DNA of 64,000 nt. Source: an uncultured Kocuria sp. (GTDB lineage Bacteria; Actinomycetota; Actinomycetes; Actinomycetales; Micrococcaceae). Where the stretch lies: the NCBI RefSeq assembly GCF_947500125.1, contig NZ_CANMRA010000024.1, forward strand, positions 1-64,000, given 5' to 3'. Under the pieces are notes generated by a model, which was given only the letters and a program-made list of their open reading frames with translations, was not told where the DNA came from and ran no database searches. Both the position numbers and the translations under genes were made by a program. Positions 1 through 11,447 of this stretch are shown in pieces (the stretch's first letter is position 1; every line of letters begins with the position of its first letter).

Positions 1-375
1 GGCCCGGGTGCACGACCGGAGGCGCACCCGGAGGCACGGCCCGGCGCACGCCAGGGCGAGCCCCGGGCCGTGCCGGTCGGCACGGCCGCCCCGAGGGCGG
101 CCCCCGCCGCCCCGCAGCAGATCCCCCCGGCGGCCGCCGACCGGAACGCGCGGCTGAGCTTCCGGGAGCGCCACGCCGCCGCCATCGCCGCGGGACGGAA
201 GGCACCCGAATCCGCCGCGGCACCGCAGGACGGCGGCGTAGAATGGGACGACTCCTTCGTGCCCAGCTCGGACGACGAGGCGCTCGAGGACTCCACCCTC
301 TACGGCCGCGCCGCGATCGAGCGGATCCTCGGCGGCATGCTGATCGAGGAGCGCGATCTCCACACCGGGGAGTGA
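1..375 (+). CDS. dnaX: DNA polymerase III subunit gamma/tau, C-terminal fragment (5' end outside window)
   Basis: Open frame from base 1 with Pro/Ala-rich tail ending ...AAIERILGGMLIEERDLHTGE; lies directly upstream of recR, the usual dnaX-recR order. Confidence 0.7.
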   Translation, partial: GPGARPEAHPEARPGARQGEPRAVPVGTAAPRAAPAAPQQIPPAAADRNARLSFRERHAAAIAAGRKAPESAAAPQDGGVEWDDSFVPSSDDEALEDSTLYGRAAIERILGGMLIEERDLHTGE

Positions 376-465
376 GCCGGGACGCCCCACGCACCGGCAC
401 CCCGGTGACGCCGTGGCCGAGGACGAGCAGGAGGGCCGCGCACCGGCCCGGAAATCGAGGGAAAC

Positions 466-1062
466 GTGTACGAAGGCGCCGTTCAGGATCTGATCGACGA
501 GCTGGGCCGGCTGCCCGGCGTGGGACCGAAGTCCGCGCAGCGGATCGCGTTCCACCTCCTCGACGCCGACAAGGAGGAGGTCCGGCGCCTGGCCGACGCC
601 ATGACGGCCGTCAAGGACAAGGTGAAGTTCTGCCGGATCTGCGGCAACGTGTCCGAGCTCGACGAGTGCGCCATCTGCCGCGACGCCCGCCGCGACGACA
701 GCGTCATCTGCGTGGTCGAGGAGTCGAAGGACGTCATGGCCATCGAGCGCACCCGCAGCTTCCGCGGCCGGTACCACGTCCTCGGCGGGGCCATCAGCCC
801 CATCCAGGGCATCGGTCCCGACCAGCTGCGCATCCGGGAGCTCATGACCCGGCTCTCGGGCGACACCGTGCAGGAGGTGGTGCTCGCGACCGACCCGAAC
901 CTGGAGGGCGAGGCCACCGCCACCTACCTCTCCCGCATGCTCAAGACGCTCGGGATCCGCGTGACCCGCCTGGCCTCCGGGCTGCCCGTGGGCGGCGATC
1001 TCGAGTACGCCGACGAGGTGACCCTCGGCCGGGCCTTCGAGGGCCGGACGGTCGTCGCCTGA
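466..1062 (+). CDS. recR: Recombination mediator protein RecR
   Basis: [32 protein letters not shown], Cys4 zinc finger [16 protein letters not shown] and Toprim region [13 protein letters not shown]. Confidence 0.97.
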   Translation: MYEGAVQDLIDELGRLPGVGPKSAQRIAFHLLDADKEEVRRLADAMTAVKDKVKFCRICGNVSELDECAICRDARRDDSVICVVEESKDVMAIERTRSFRGRYHVLGGAISPIQGIGPDQLRIRELMTRLSGDTVQEVVLATDPNLEGEATATYLSRMLKTLGIRVTRLASGLPVGGDLEYADEVTLGRAFEGRTVVA

Positions 1063-1165
1063 GCGGGTCGCGCTACCATGTCCTGGTGCCCTGCCGCGGG
1101 GAGCGGGCGCACGGACCGGGCCGACCGTCGGAGCCCGGCCACCCTCGACCACAGGAGTTGAACCC

Positions 1166-2452
<1,287 letters not shown>

Positions 2453-2498
2453 TCCCCGTGCCCCGCTCCACCGGCCTGTCGACGACGGGGCGGGTCCC

Positions 2499-3434
2499 GT
2501 GACCCGCCCCGTCGTCGTCCTGCCCCGCGAGGAGTGGGCAGCGCGGGCGGACGCCCACGAGCGGCGCGCGGCGCGCTACGCCGACCCCTTCGTGGCCCGT
2601 CGCCACCGCGGGCAGAAGCACCCGGTGGAGGACTTCCTGTTCACCTACTACACGCTCAAGCCCGCCCAGCTGAAGCGCTGGCACCCCGGGGCCGGCAGCG
2701 TGCTGCTGGAGGCCGCCGAGAGGGCCGGGGACAAGTTCTACCGGCCGCTCACCGGCCCCGAGCTCGAGGACCTCGGCCTCTCCGCCCGGGACGGGGCCGT
2801 GGCCGTCGACGACGACGCCGTCCGGGACCGGCGGGCCCCCGCGATCGACTTCGCCCGGGCGGTGCTGGGCGCGCACGCGACCAACCCGGGCTTCTTCGGC
2901 TGCTTCGGCCTCCACGAGTGGGCGATGGCCTACCGCTCGGAGGACAACGACATCCGCCACGAGCAGCTGGAGCTGCGGCTCGGGGCGGCGGGCACGGACG
3001 CCGTGGTGGAGTCGGCCAGGATCCGGTGCACCCACTTCGACGCGTTCCGGTTCTTCCAGCCGCAGGCCGTGCCGCTCAACGAGCTGCGGCCCACCCGGGA
3101 GTCCCAGCGCCGGATGGAGCAGCCGGGCTGCCTGCACGCCACCATGGACCTCTACAAGTGGGCGTACAAGCTGGTCCCGGCGATCCCGTCCGAGCTGCTG
3201 CTGGACTGCTTCGAGCTGGCGTGGGACGTGCGGGCGACGGACATGCAGGCCGCACCCTACGACCTCGCCGGGTGGGGCTACGAGCCCGTGCGGATCGAGA
3301 CCCCGGAGGGCAAGGCCGAGTACGTGCGCCGGCAGCGGGAGTTCGCCCGCCGCGCGGAGCCGCTGCGCCGGCGGCTCGGCGCGGCGCTCGAGCGCCTGGA
3401 CCCTGCCCGCACCACCGACGGCGCCGCGGCGTGA
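2499..3434 (+). CDS. Conserved actinobacterial protein, often annotated 3-methyladenine DNA glycosylase
   Basis: HPVEDFLFTYYTLKPAQLKRWHPGAG...GFFGCFGLHEWAMAYR, recalled from actinobacterial proteins with that label. Confidence 0.65.
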   Translation: MTRPVVVLPREEWAARADAHERRAARYADPFVARRHRGQKHPVEDFLFTYYTLKPAQLKRWHPGAGSVLLEAAERAGDKFYRPLTGPELEDLGLSARDGAVAVDDDAVRDRRAPAIDFARAVLGAHATNPGFFGCFGLHEWAMAYRSEDNDIRHEQLELRLGAAGTDAVVESARIRCTHFDAFRFFQPQAVPLNELRPTRESQRRMEQPGCLHATMDLYKWAYKLVPAIPSELLLDCFELAWDVRATDMQAAPYDLAGWGYEPVRIETPEGKAEYVRRQREFARRAEPLRRRLGAALERLDPARTTDGAAA

Positions 3435-3805
3435 GCGGCCCCGGGGAGCCCACGGGCGGCTGGGAGCGGATCGTGGCGGCCTCCGCCGTGCCGGCACCGC
3501 ACGACTTCGTGACGGCCCCCTCCAGCACGGGGCAGGTGCTCGTCACCCGTGACGCCGAGGGCGCCCTGCACGTGCTGCGCAACACCTGCACCCACCAGCA
3601 GGCCACCGTGTGCCGGGAGGCGGCCGGGCGCGCCGAGACGTTCGAGTGCCCCAACCACTTCTGGGTCTTCGCTCCGGACGGGCGGTTCGTGGGGTCCCGG
3701 CTGGCCCTCGCCGCCGGCCGGGAGGCCCCGCCGGATCCCGCCAAGGACCTCCCCGCGGCGTCGGTCGACGTGGTCGACGGCTGGGTCGTGGCCCGCTTCC
3801 GCTGA
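3431..3805 (+). CDS. Small Rieske [2Fe-2S] domain protein
   Basis: CTH-(17 residues)-CPNH Rieske ligand pattern; GTG start overlaps previous stop (GTGA). Confidence 0.8.
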   Translation: MSGPGEPTGGWERIVAASAVPAPHDFVTAPSSTGQVLVTRDAEGALHVLRNTCTHQQATVCREAAGRAETFECPNHFWVFAPDGRFVGSRLALAAGREAPPDPAKDLPAASVDVVDGWVVARFR

Positions 3806-3843
3806 GCCGGGCCCGACCCGCGCCCGCCGCGGGGTGCACCCGC

Positions 3844-4323
3844 TCAGGAGCCGCGGTGCAATCCGTCCTCCAGCACCCGCCGCAGCGCCTCCAGGTCCTG
3901 GCGGTTGGCGCGGCGGATCTGCGCCGCGAGCACGCGCGCGCCCAGCCGCGCGAACCCGGCCGGCTCGCCGCTGTTGCGCAGGGTCATCCTGGTGCCGCCC
4001 GGGACGGGCTCCCACGTGTACGTGGTCTCCATGGGGAACGGTCCCTGCGCCGTCCGCATGACCAGCCGCTCCCCCGGGACCAGTTCGACGACCTCGTACT
4101 CGTACTCGAGCCGCCGGCCGAGGAAGTGGGCCACGAAGCCCGCCCTCGCCCCCGGCCGGAGCCCGGGTCCGGTCCTCAGCTCCACGGAGTCGATGTTCCG
4201 GTACCAGTCCGGGGCGTGGGCCGGGTCCGCGGCGTAGGCGGACACGACGTCGACGGGCCGGGCGATGACGACCTCGGTCAGCACGTCGACGCGCGCGCCG
4301 CCGGCCCGGTCGTGGCCGCTCAC
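3844..4323 (-). CDS. SRPBCC/polyketide cyclase-like protein
   Basis: VDVLTEVVIARPVDVVSAYAADPAHAPDWYRNI...EYEYEVVELVPGERL; GTG start overlaps stop of 4320-4925. Confidence 0.8.
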   Translation of the reverse strand: MSGHDRAGGARVDVLTEVVIARPVDVVSAYAADPAHAPDWYRNIDSVELRTGPGLRPGARAGFVAHFLGRRLEYEYEVVELVPGERLVMRTAQGPFPMETTYTWEPVPGGTRMTLRNSGEPAGFARLGARVLAAQIRRANRQDLEALRRVLEDGLHRGS

Positions 4324-4925
4324 GGCTGCTCCGGCGCGGGCGCGCCGTCGTCGTCGCGCCGCTGCCGCCCCGCGAGCCAGGCCTCGACGTCCGAGCGCCG
4401 GACCCGGCGGTGGCTGCCCCGGTACTGCACGGGCAGGACGCCCTCCGTGGTGAGGTTGCGCAGATAGGTGGCCGAGATCCCGGCGAGCGCCGCCGCCTGC
4501 GAGGTGGTCAGCAGGTCCGCCGGGGAGGTGGCGGCAGACCCGTCCTCGCCCTGGCGCGCGAGCCAGGCCTGGACGTCCGAGCGCCGGATCCGGCGGTGGC
4601 TGCCCCGGTACTGCACGGGCAGGACGCCCTCGGAGGTGAGGTTGCGCAGATAGGTGTGGGAGATCCCGGCGAGCGCGGCCGCCTGGGAGGTGGTCAGCAG
4701 CTCCTCGGAGCCGGTCGGCGGCACGACGGCGGACGTCACCGTGACGGCCTCCCCGCGGGTCAGCCGGGACAGGAGGTCCACGACGGCGTCGCGCGCCCCC
4801 TCCGGCAGGCGCAGGGAGGTGCCGTCCACGAAGATCGTCACGTCCCAGGACGCGAGGGCGTCCGCCAGTCGCTCGGCCTCCCGGCCGCTGAGTCCGGGGG
4901 TGGTCGTCGGAGGGTGCTGGTTCAT
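4320..4925 (-). CDS. Excisionase-family DNA-binding protein with two tandem HTH domains
   Basis: LLTTSQAAALAGIS(H/A)TYLRNLT(S/T)EGVLPVQYRGSHRR(I/V)RRSDV(Q/E)AWLA occurs twice. Confidence 0.8.
   Translation of the reverse strand: MNQHPPTTTPGLSGREAERLADALASWDVTIFVDGTSLRLPEGARDAVVDLLSRLTRGEAVTVTSAVVPPTGSEELLTTSQAAALAGISHTYLRNLTSEGVLPVQYRGSHRRIRRSDVQAWLARQGEDGSAATSPADLLTTSQAAALAGISATYLRNLTTEGVLPVQYRGSHRRVRRSDVEAWLAGRQRRDDDGAPAPEQP
4372..4513. repeat. Internal duplication copy 1 (period 186 bp) in tandem-HTH gene
   Basis: Near-identical to 4558-4699. Confidence 0.9.
4558..4699. repeat. Internal duplication copy 2 in tandem-HTH gene
   Basis: Near-identical to 4372-4513. Confidence 0.9.
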
Positions 4926-4968
4926 GGGCCCATTGTTCCAGCACCGCCCGAGGTCCTCCCGCCCCTCC

Positions 4969-5040
4969 GCCGAACTCACCGCGACGCCCCGACCCGGCGG
5001 CGTGAAGGCGCCTCCCTCGGGCAGGCCCGGTGGGTTCGGC
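4969..5040. repeat. Decayed 72-bp intergenic hairpin (family copy 4)
   Basis: Outer arms GCCGAACTCACCG / CGGTGGGTTCGGC spaced to give exactly 72 bp; inner arms degenerate. Confidence 0.6.
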
Positions 5041-5042
5041 GT

Positions 5043-5099
5043 GGAGCGGTGCGCTCGGGGAGGAGCGGTGCGCTCAGGGAGGGGCGGCGCGCTCGGGGA
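5043..5099. repeat. 3 x 19-bp tandem repeat
   Basis: GGAGCGGTGCGCTCGGGGA / GGAGCGGTGCGCTCAGGGA / GGGGCGGCGCGCTCGGGGA. Confidence 0.9.
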
Positions 5100-5119
5100 G
5101 GCCGCGGACGGTGGACCGC

Positions 5120-5620
5120 TCAGGCCGCTCCGTGCCGCCAGCGCAGGACGGCGAGCCAGAGCAGCACCCCGGCCAGGCCCATCGTCGCGGGCACGAGCAC
5201 GGGAGACGGTCCGACGGCTCCGGTGGTCGCCGCCCACAGCTGGGCCGCGCCCGGCATCGAGTCCCAGACCCCGTCGTACCGCGGGTCCACCGGACCGGCC
5301 CGCAGGTTCGCCAGGACGTGCTCGTAGACGCCGTAGGCGCTGCCGAGCACGGAGACGACCGCGGCGACCCGCACGGTGCGGGCCGTCCCGGCGGTGCGCC
5401 GCACCAGCCAGGCCACGGCGCCGACCAGGAGCACGGCCAGCACCGCCCACGGGACCAGCTGGGCGGGTCCCTGCCAGTGCCGCAGCATCGCCAGCTCGGT
5501 CAGCGCACCGAGGACGGTGCCGATCCCCACCAGCGTCAGGACCCGGCGGTAGACCGACACCAGCCGCGCGTCGTCGGAGGGGGCGTTGGAGGTGTGGGAC
5601 ACGCTGCTCATGCTCCTCAT
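5120..5620 (-). CDS. Hypothetical integral membrane protein
   Basis: Four hydrophobic segments such as LTLVGIGTVLGALTELAML and LVPWAVLAVLLVGAVAWLV. Confidence 0.75.
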   Translation of the reverse strand: MRSMSSVSHTSNAPSDDARLVSVYRRVLTLVGIGTVLGALTELAMLRHWQGPAQLVPWAVLAVLLVGAVAWLVRRTAGTARTVRVAAVVSVLGSAYGVYEHVLANLRAGPVDPRYDGVWDSMPGAAQLWAATTGAVGPSPVLVPATMGLAGVLLWLAVLRWRHGAA

Positions 5621-5674
5621 GGGACCACGACCGCCCGGGACGTGCCTGCATTCGGCCTGGGACGTCCCCGACCG

Positions 5675-5746
5675 GCCGAACTCACCGCGTCGGCCCGAGA
5701 GCCGGAGGTCCATGCCCCGGTCTCGGGTCGACGCGGTGAGTTCGGC
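5675..5746. repeat. 72-bp intergenic hairpin, copy 1
   Basis: GCCGAACTCACCGCGTCGGCCCGAGA - 20 nt - TCTCGGGTCGACGCGGTGAGTTCGGC; 26-bp stem with one possible G-U. Confidence 0.95.
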
Positions 5747-5895
5747 GTCGTGCGGGGGCGGGATCCTTCCGCGGCGGTGACTCCTACCACACCCGGCGGG
5801 CGGTCCGGGCCCGGCGCGACCGGTGTGCCCGAACCGATAGAATGGCTGACGTTCGCCGGATCCCGGCCCGCTGCTCGACCCTCAGGAGTTCCCCG

Positions 5896-6159
5896 ATGGC
5901 CCGCATTGTTGTCGACGTCATGCCCAAGCCCGAGATCCTTGACCCGCAGGGCAAGGCGATCGCCAACGAACTGCCCCGCATCGGCCTGGACGGCTTCGCC
6001 GGTGTCCGGCAGGGCAAGCGCTTCGAGCTGACCGTCGACGGCGAGGCCACCGAGGACGCGCTGGCACAGGCCCGTGAGGCCGCCGAGAAGCTGCTCTCCA
6101 ACCCCGTCATCGAGGACGTCGTGCGCGTGGCCGTCCTCGACGAGACCGAGGAGAACTGA
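5896..6159 (+). CDS. purS: Phosphoribosylformylglycinamidine synthase subunit PurS
   Basis: [46 protein letters not shown] upstream. Confidence 0.95.
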   Translation: MARIVVDVMPKPEILDPQGKAIANELPRIGLDGFAGVRQGKRFELTVDGEATEDALAQAREAAEKLLSNPVIEDVVRVAVLDETEEN

Positions 6160-6161
6160 GC

Positions 6162-6956
6162 ATGCCCGGCCTCGAGACCCCTCTGATCGCGGACCTCTCC
6201 GGCCCCGCGCCGGACGCCGCGCTCGCCGGCGCCCGCGTCGGCGTCGTGACCTTCCCCGGCACCCTCGACGACCGCGACGCCGCACGGGCCGTGACGCTGG
6301 CCGGCGGCACCCCGGTGTCCCTCTGGTACGCCGACGAGGACCTGCAGGACGTCGACGCCGTGATCCTGCCCGGCGGCTTCTCCTACGGCGACTACCTGCG
6401 CGCCGGGGCCATCGCCCGGTTCGCCCCGATCATGGACCGGATCATCGCGGGCGCGAACGCCGCGGGCACCTCCGGGTCCGCTCCGCTGCCGGTCCTGGGG
6501 ATCTGCAACGGCTTCCAGATGCTCACCGAGTCGCACCTGCTGCCGGGCTCGATGATCAAGAACGAGCGCCTGAAGTTCCTCTGCCGGGACCAGCGCCTGC
6601 GCGTGGAGAACAACGCGACCGTGTGGACCACGGAGTTCGAGCAGGGTCAGGAGATCGTGGTCCCGCTCAAGAACCAGGACGGCCAGTACGTGGCGGACGA
6701 GCGGACCCTCGACGCCCTCGAGGCCGAGGGCCGCGTGGTGTTCCGCTACGTCGGGGGCAACCCCAACGGCTCCCGCCGGGACATCGCCGGGATCTGCAAC
6801 GGACGCGGCAACGTGGTGGGCCTCATGCCGCACCCGGAGCACGCGGTCGAGCCGGGCTTCGGCGCGGACTCCTCCGCCTTCGGCGAGGTCGGCATGCGCG
6901 ACGGCACGGACGGGCTGGGCCTGTTCGTCTCCGCCCTCAAGGCACTGGTCAAGTAA
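6162..6956 (+). CDS. purQ: Phosphoribosylformylglycinamidine synthase subunit PurQ
   Basis: Glutaminase motifs [13 protein letters not shown] and MPHPEHAVE. Confidence 0.96.
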   Translation: MPGLETPLIADLSGPAPDAALAGARVGVVTFPGTLDDRDAARAVTLAGGTPVSLWYADEDLQDVDAVILPGGFSYGDYLRAGAIARFAPIMDRIIAGANAAGTSGSAPLPVLGICNGFQMLTESHLLPGSMIKNERLKFLCRDQRLRVENNATVWTTEFEQGQEIVVPLKNQDGQYVADERTLDALEAEGRVVFRYVGGNPNGSRRDIAGICNGRGNVVGLMPHPEHAVEPGFGADSSAFGEVGMRDGTDGLGLFVSALKALVK

Positions 6957-6973
6957 GGGACACAGAACACTCC

Positions 6974-9271
6974 ATGAGCGAGAAGCACTTCAACCTGGAC
7001 ACCGTCGAGCACGCGACGGCCACCCCCGACACCGAGCTGCCCTGGGCCGAGCTGGGCCTCAAGGACAACGAGTTCGAGGAGATCAAGAAGATCCTCGGCC
7101 GCCGGCCCACGGCCGCGGAGCTGGCGATGTACTCGGTCATGTGGTCCGAGCACTGCTCCTACAAGTCCTCCAAGGTCCACCTGCGCCAGTTCGGCGAGAA
7201 GGTCACCGAGGAGATGAAGAAGGACCTGCTGGTCGGCATCGGCGAGAACGCCGGCGTCACCGACCTCGGGGACGGCTGGGCCGTGACCTTCAAGATCGAG
7301 TCCCACAACCACCCGTCCTACGTGGAGCCCTACCAGGGGGCCGCCACGGGCGTGGGCGGGATCGTGCGCGACATCATCTCGATGGGCGCCCGGCCCGTGG
7401 CCGTCATGGACCCGCTGCGCTTCGGGGCGGTCGACCACCCGGACACCGCGCGCGTGGTGCACGGCGTGGTGGCGGGCGTGGGCGGCTACGGCAACTCCCT
7501 GGGCCTGCCCAACGTGGGCGGGGAGGTCGTCTTCGACTCCTGCTACCAGGGCAACCCGCTCGTCAACGCGCTCGCCGTGGGCGTGATGCGCCACGAGGAC
7601 ATCCGCCTCGCCAACGCCTCCGGCGTGGGCAACAAGGTGGTGCTGTTCGGCGCCCGCACCGGCGGCGACGGCATCGGCGGCGCCTCCGTGCTCGCCTCGG
7701 AGTCCTTCGACGACGCCAAGCCGTCCAAGCGGCCGGCCGTGCAGGTGGGCGACCCGTTCGCGGAGAAGGTGCTCATCGAGTGCTGCCTCGAGCTGTTCAA
7801 GGGCTCCCTCGTGGAGGGCATCCAGGACCTGGGGGCGGCGGGCATCTCGTGCGCCACCTCGGAGCTGGCCTCCAACGGCGAGGGCGGCATGCACGTGGAC
7901 CTCACCCAGGTGCTCCTGCGGGACCCGACCCTGACGCCGGGCGAGATCCTCATGTCGGAGTCCCAGGAGCGCATGATGGCGGTCGTGACCCCCGAGAAGG
8001 TCGAGGCCTTCGAGGCCGTGATGGACAAGTGGGACGTCGAGCACTCCTGGATCGGCGAGGTCACCGGCACCGGCCGGCTCGTGATCGAGTGGGACGACGA
8101 GGTCATCGTCGACGTCGACCCCCGCACCGTCGCCCACGAGGGCCCCGTCTACGACCGCCCCTATCACCGCCCCGCGGACCAGGACCGGCTCCAGTCGGAC
8201 CGCTTCACCGGCTCGCCCGCCGACGCCTCCCGCCCCTCGGGGGCGGAGCTGCGCAACGCCGTCCTCGAGCTCATGGCCTCCCCGAACCTGTGCGCCAAGG
8301 ACTGGGTCACCGACCAGTACGACCGCTACGTGCAGGGCAACACCGCGATGGCCATGCCCGACGACGCCGGGGTGGTCCGCGTGGACGAGGAGACCGGCCT
8401 CGGCGTGGCCCTGTCCACCGACTGCAACGGCCGCTACGCCTACCTCGACCCGTACGCCGGCGCGCAGCTGGCCCTGGCCGAGGCCTACCGCAACGTGGCG
8501 ACCTCCGGCGCCCGCCCCGCGGCCGTCTCCGACTGCCTGAACTTCGGCTCCCCCGAGGACCCGGAGACCATGTGGCAGTTCGCCGAGGCCGTGCGCGGGC
8601 TCGCCGACGGCTGCCAGCAGCTGGGGGTGCCCGTGACGGGCGGCAACGTGTCCCTCTACAACCAGACCGGCGGGGTGGCCATCCACCCGACGCCCGTGGT
8701 GGCGATGCTGGGCGTGCTCGACGACGTCCGGCGGCGCACGCCGTCGGGCTGGCGCGAGGACGGCCAGGCGATCTACCTGCTCGGGACCACCCAGGACGAG
8801 CTGGACGGCTCCGAGTGGGCGAACCTGCGCGGGCACCTCGGCGGGCTCCCCCCGGCCGTGGACCTCGCCCAGGAGAAGCTGCTCGGGGACCTGCTGATCA
8901 ACATGTCCCGCGACGGCATGATCGACGCCGCGCACGACGTCGCCGAGGGCGGCCTCGCGGCGACCCTCGCCGAGATGGCGCTGCGCTTCGACACCGGCGC
9001 GCGCATCGGACTGGGCGAGGTCTGCGAGCGGGACGGCGTGGACCTGTTCACCATGCTCTTCTCCGAGACCCAGGGACGGGCCGTGGTGGCCGTGCCGCGC
9101 AGCGAGGAAGTACGGTTCAAGGACATGTGCACCATGCGCGCCTATCCGCACACGCGGATCGGCGTGGTGGACACCGAGAACCGTGCGCTGGACGTGCAGA
9201 GCGAGTTCGGCATCGGCCTGGACGAGCTCCGCACGGCGCACCAGGGCACGCTGCCGAAGTACTTCGGCTGA
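6974..9271 (+). CDS. purL: Phosphoribosylformylglycinamidine synthase subunit PurL
   Basis: [38 protein letters not shown]. Confidence 0.98.
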   Translation: MSEKHFNLDTVEHATATPDTELPWAELGLKDNEFEEIKKILGRRPTAAELAMYSVMWSEHCSYKSSKVHLRQFGEKVTEEMKKDLLVGIGENAGVTDLGDGWAVTFKIESHNHPSYVEPYQGAATGVGGIVRDIISMGARPVAVMDPLRFGAVDHPDTARVVHGVVAGVGGYGNSLGLPNVGGEVVFDSCYQGNPLVNALAVGVMRHEDIRLANASGVGNKVVLFGARTGGDGIGGASVLASESFDDAKPSKRPAVQVGDPFAEKVLIECCLELFKGSLVEGIQDLGAAGISCATSELASNGEGGMHVDLTQVLLRDPTLTPGEILMSESQERMMAVVTPEKVEAFEAVMDKWDVEHSWIGEVTGTGRLVIEWDDEVIVDVDPRTVAHEGPVYDRPYHRPADQDRLQSDRFTGSPADASRPSGAELRNAVLELMASPNLCAKDWVTDQYDRYVQGNTAMAMPDDAGVVRVDEETGLGVALSTDCNGRYAYLDPYAGAQLALAEAYRNVATSGARPAAVSDCLNFGSPEDPETMWQFAEAVRGLADGCQQLGVPVTGGNVSLYNQTGGVAIHPTPVVAMLGVLDDVRRRTPSGWREDGQAIYLLGTTQDELDGSEWANLRGHLGGLPPAVDLAQEKLLGDLLINMSRDGMIDAAHDVAEGGLAATLAEMALRFDTGARIGLGEVCERDGVDLFTMLFSETQGRAVVAVPRSEEVRFKDMCTMRAYPHTRIGVVDTENRALDVQSEFGIGLDELRTAHQGTLPKYFG

Positions 9272-9379
9272 TCCACCGGGGGCGGCGGGGAGCCGCCCCC
9301 GGGCACACCGTTCCGCCCGGATCCCATCCGTCCATCGCCGGCACCCGCGCCTCCCGCGCACGCAGAAAGCAGCACCAGC

Positions 9380-9898
9380 ATGACTGAGGACCTCGAGGCC
9401 CTGCGCCCCGCACCCGTCCTGGAGACGGAACGACTCGTGCTCCGCCCCTTCACCGCCGAGGAGCTCGACGCCGTGGCCGCCGGCGAGCAGACGCCCCACT
9501 TCGCCCACGGCTTCCCGACCGCCGAGGACATGGACTTCGCCCGCGAGTCCCTCATGGCCGGGGGCTACTTCTTCACGGAGTCCGTGTACGCGCGGATGGC
9601 CGTCGTGGAGAAGTCGACCGGGGAGATCGTCGGCACGGCCGGATTCGTGGGCCCCCCGATCGACGCCGAGCTCGAGATCGTGGGGTCCCTCGCCGCGGAC
9701 CGCCGCAACCGTGGCTATGCCCAGGAGGGCATCACCGCGCTGCTCGGGGTCGCGTTCACGGACCCCACCGTCACGGCGGTGCGCGCCAGCGTGCCCGGGG
9801 ACAACGCCCCGGCCGAGCAGGTGCTCATCGCCGCGGGCTTCGTCCGCCGGGAGACCCCCGGCCCGGAGACGGACTACTTCCGGCCGCGCCCCGCGTAG
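9380..9898 (+). CDS. GNAT family N-acetyltransferase
   Basis: ETERLVLRPFTAEEL... RRNRGYAQEGITALL. Confidence 0.85.
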   Translation: MTEDLEALRPAPVLETERLVLRPFTAEELDAVAAGEQTPHFAHGFPTAEDMDFARESLMAGGYFFTESVYARMAVVEKSTGEIVGTAGFVGPPIDAELEIVGSLAADRRNRGYAQEGITALLGVAFTDPTVTAVRASVPGDNAPAEQVLIAAGFVRRETPGPETDYFRPRPA

Positions 9899-9940
9899 GC
9901 CGCGCCCCTGCGCGCGGCGGCGGATATCTAGACTGGCGAG

Positions 9941-11431
9941 GTGACCCCGGCCGTGTTCCCGCTCAGCAGTGTCGCGGACCTCCTCCCGGAGCCCGCGACG
10001 CTCATCGTCCTGGTGCTCGGTCTGCTCATCAACGTGGTGGCCCTGGGCTGGATCCCCCACAACCGGCGGCCCTCCGTGGCCCTGGCCTGGTTGCTCGCGA
10101 TCTTCCTGCTGCCGTACGTGGGGGTCGTGCTGTTCCTCGCCATCGGCTCCGCGAAGCTGCCGAAGAAGCGGATGGCCATGCAGGCGAAGATGAACGACGT
10201 CATCCGCGAGAACACCCCCGACTCCCACATCATGGGCAACACGGACGAGCGGCTGCCCGAGTGGGTCGACTCCACCGCGGCCCTGAACTACAAGCTCGGC
10301 GCCCTGCCCATGGTCGGCGGCAACTCCTTCGAGATCCTCACCGACAACCACGAGGCGATGCGGATCATGGCGGACGCGGTGGACCGGTCCCAGGACTACG
10401 TCCACTTCGAGTTCTACATCGTGGCCATCGACGACGCCTCACGCCCCCTGCTGGAGTCCCTCGTGCGGGCCCACCGTCGGGGCGTGCGGGTGCGGGTGCT
10501 CATCGACCACCTCGGCTCCGTGGGCTACCCGGGGTACCGGCAGATGATCAAGCGCTTCGACGAGGCCGGGCTGCCGTGGCAGCGCATGCTGCCCGTGCGC
10601 CCGTGGAAGGGCGAGTGGCAGCGGCCCGACCTGCGCAACCACCGCAAGATCCTCGTGGTCGACGGCACCCTCGCCTGGACCGGCTCGCAGAACATCATCC
10701 ACCGCTCCTACAACAAGCGCCGGAACCGCCGGAAGGGCCTCGAGTGGAAGGACCTGATGCTCGAGTGCACCGGTCCCGTGGTCGCCGAGCTCAACGCCCT
10801 CTTCACGAGCGACTGGTACTCCGAGACCGGTGACCTCCTGCTCGACGAGGCCACCCGCGACCTCCCGGACATCGAGGGTCCGGTCTTCGCCCAGGTCGTG
10901 CCCTCCGGCCCCGGGTTCGAGACGGAGAACAACCTGCGCCTGTTCAACCACCTGATCTACAACGCCAACGAGCAGATCATCATCGCCAGCCCGTACTTCG
11001 TCCCGGACGAGTCGCTGATGCACGCGCTGACCACCGAGGCCCAGTCCGGGGTGGACGTGCAGCTGTTCGTGGGCGAGACCTCGGACCACTTCCTCGCCTA
11101 CCACGCCCAGAACTCCTACTACCAGGAGCTCGTCGAGGCCGGCGTGAAGATCTACCGGTACCGCTCCCCCACCGTGCTGCACGCCAAGTTCGTGCTCGTG
11201 GACGACTACGTCTCCGTGATCGGCTCGTCCAACATGGACGAGCGCTCGTTCGCCCTGGACCTCGAGGTCTCCGTGTACATCGCGGACCGGGACTTCCGGC
11301 GGCGGATGGACGCCGTGGTCGCCGAGTTCCACGAGGCCAGCACCCTGCTGGACTTCGACGCGTGGAACCGGCGGCCGCTGTGGCACAAGTACGCCGACAA
11401 CGTGGCCCGGCTGACCTCGGCCCTGCTCTGA
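9941..11431 (+). CDS. cls: Cardiolipin synthase
   Basis: Two HxK phospholipase D motifs (NHRKILVVDG, LHAKFVLVDD) plus N-terminal TM segments. Confidence 0.93.
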   Translation: MTPAVFPLSSVADLLPEPATLIVLVLGLLINVVALGWIPHNRRPSVALAWLLAIFLLPYVGVVLFLAIGSAKLPKKRMAMQAKMNDVIRENTPDSHIMGNTDERLPEWVDSTAALNYKLGALPMVGGNSFEILTDNHEAMRIMADAVDRSQDYVHFEFYIVAIDDASRPLLESLVRAHRRGVRVRVLIDHLGSVGYPGYRQMIKRFDEAGLPWQRMLPVRPWKGEWQRPDLRNHRKILVVDGTLAWTGSQNIIHRSYNKRRNRRKGLEWKDLMLECTGPVVAELNALFTSDWYSETGDLLLDEATRDLPDIEGPVFAQVVPSGPGFETENNLRLFNHLIYNANEQIIIASPYFVPDESLMHALTTEAQSGVDVQLFVGETSDHFLAYHAQNSYYQELVEAGVKIYRYRSPTVLHAKFVLVDDYVSVIGSSNMDERSFALDLEVSVYIADRDFRRRMDAVVAEFHEASTLLDFDAWNRRPLWHKYADNVARLTSALL

Positions 11432-11447
11432 GGGAACCGGCCCGCGC

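Noticed and set aside
4372-4699. Possible mobile-element excisionase/integration site
   Set aside because: No integrase, att-like direct repeats or tRNA nearby; the gene is better described as a DNA-binding regulator
5043-5099. Possible CRISPR array
   Set aside because: Units are contiguous 19-bp repeats without spacers and no cas genes are present
6746-10405. 1219-aa minus-strand ORF opposite purL and neighbours
   Set aside because: Antisense artefact; the plus-strand genes are unambiguous
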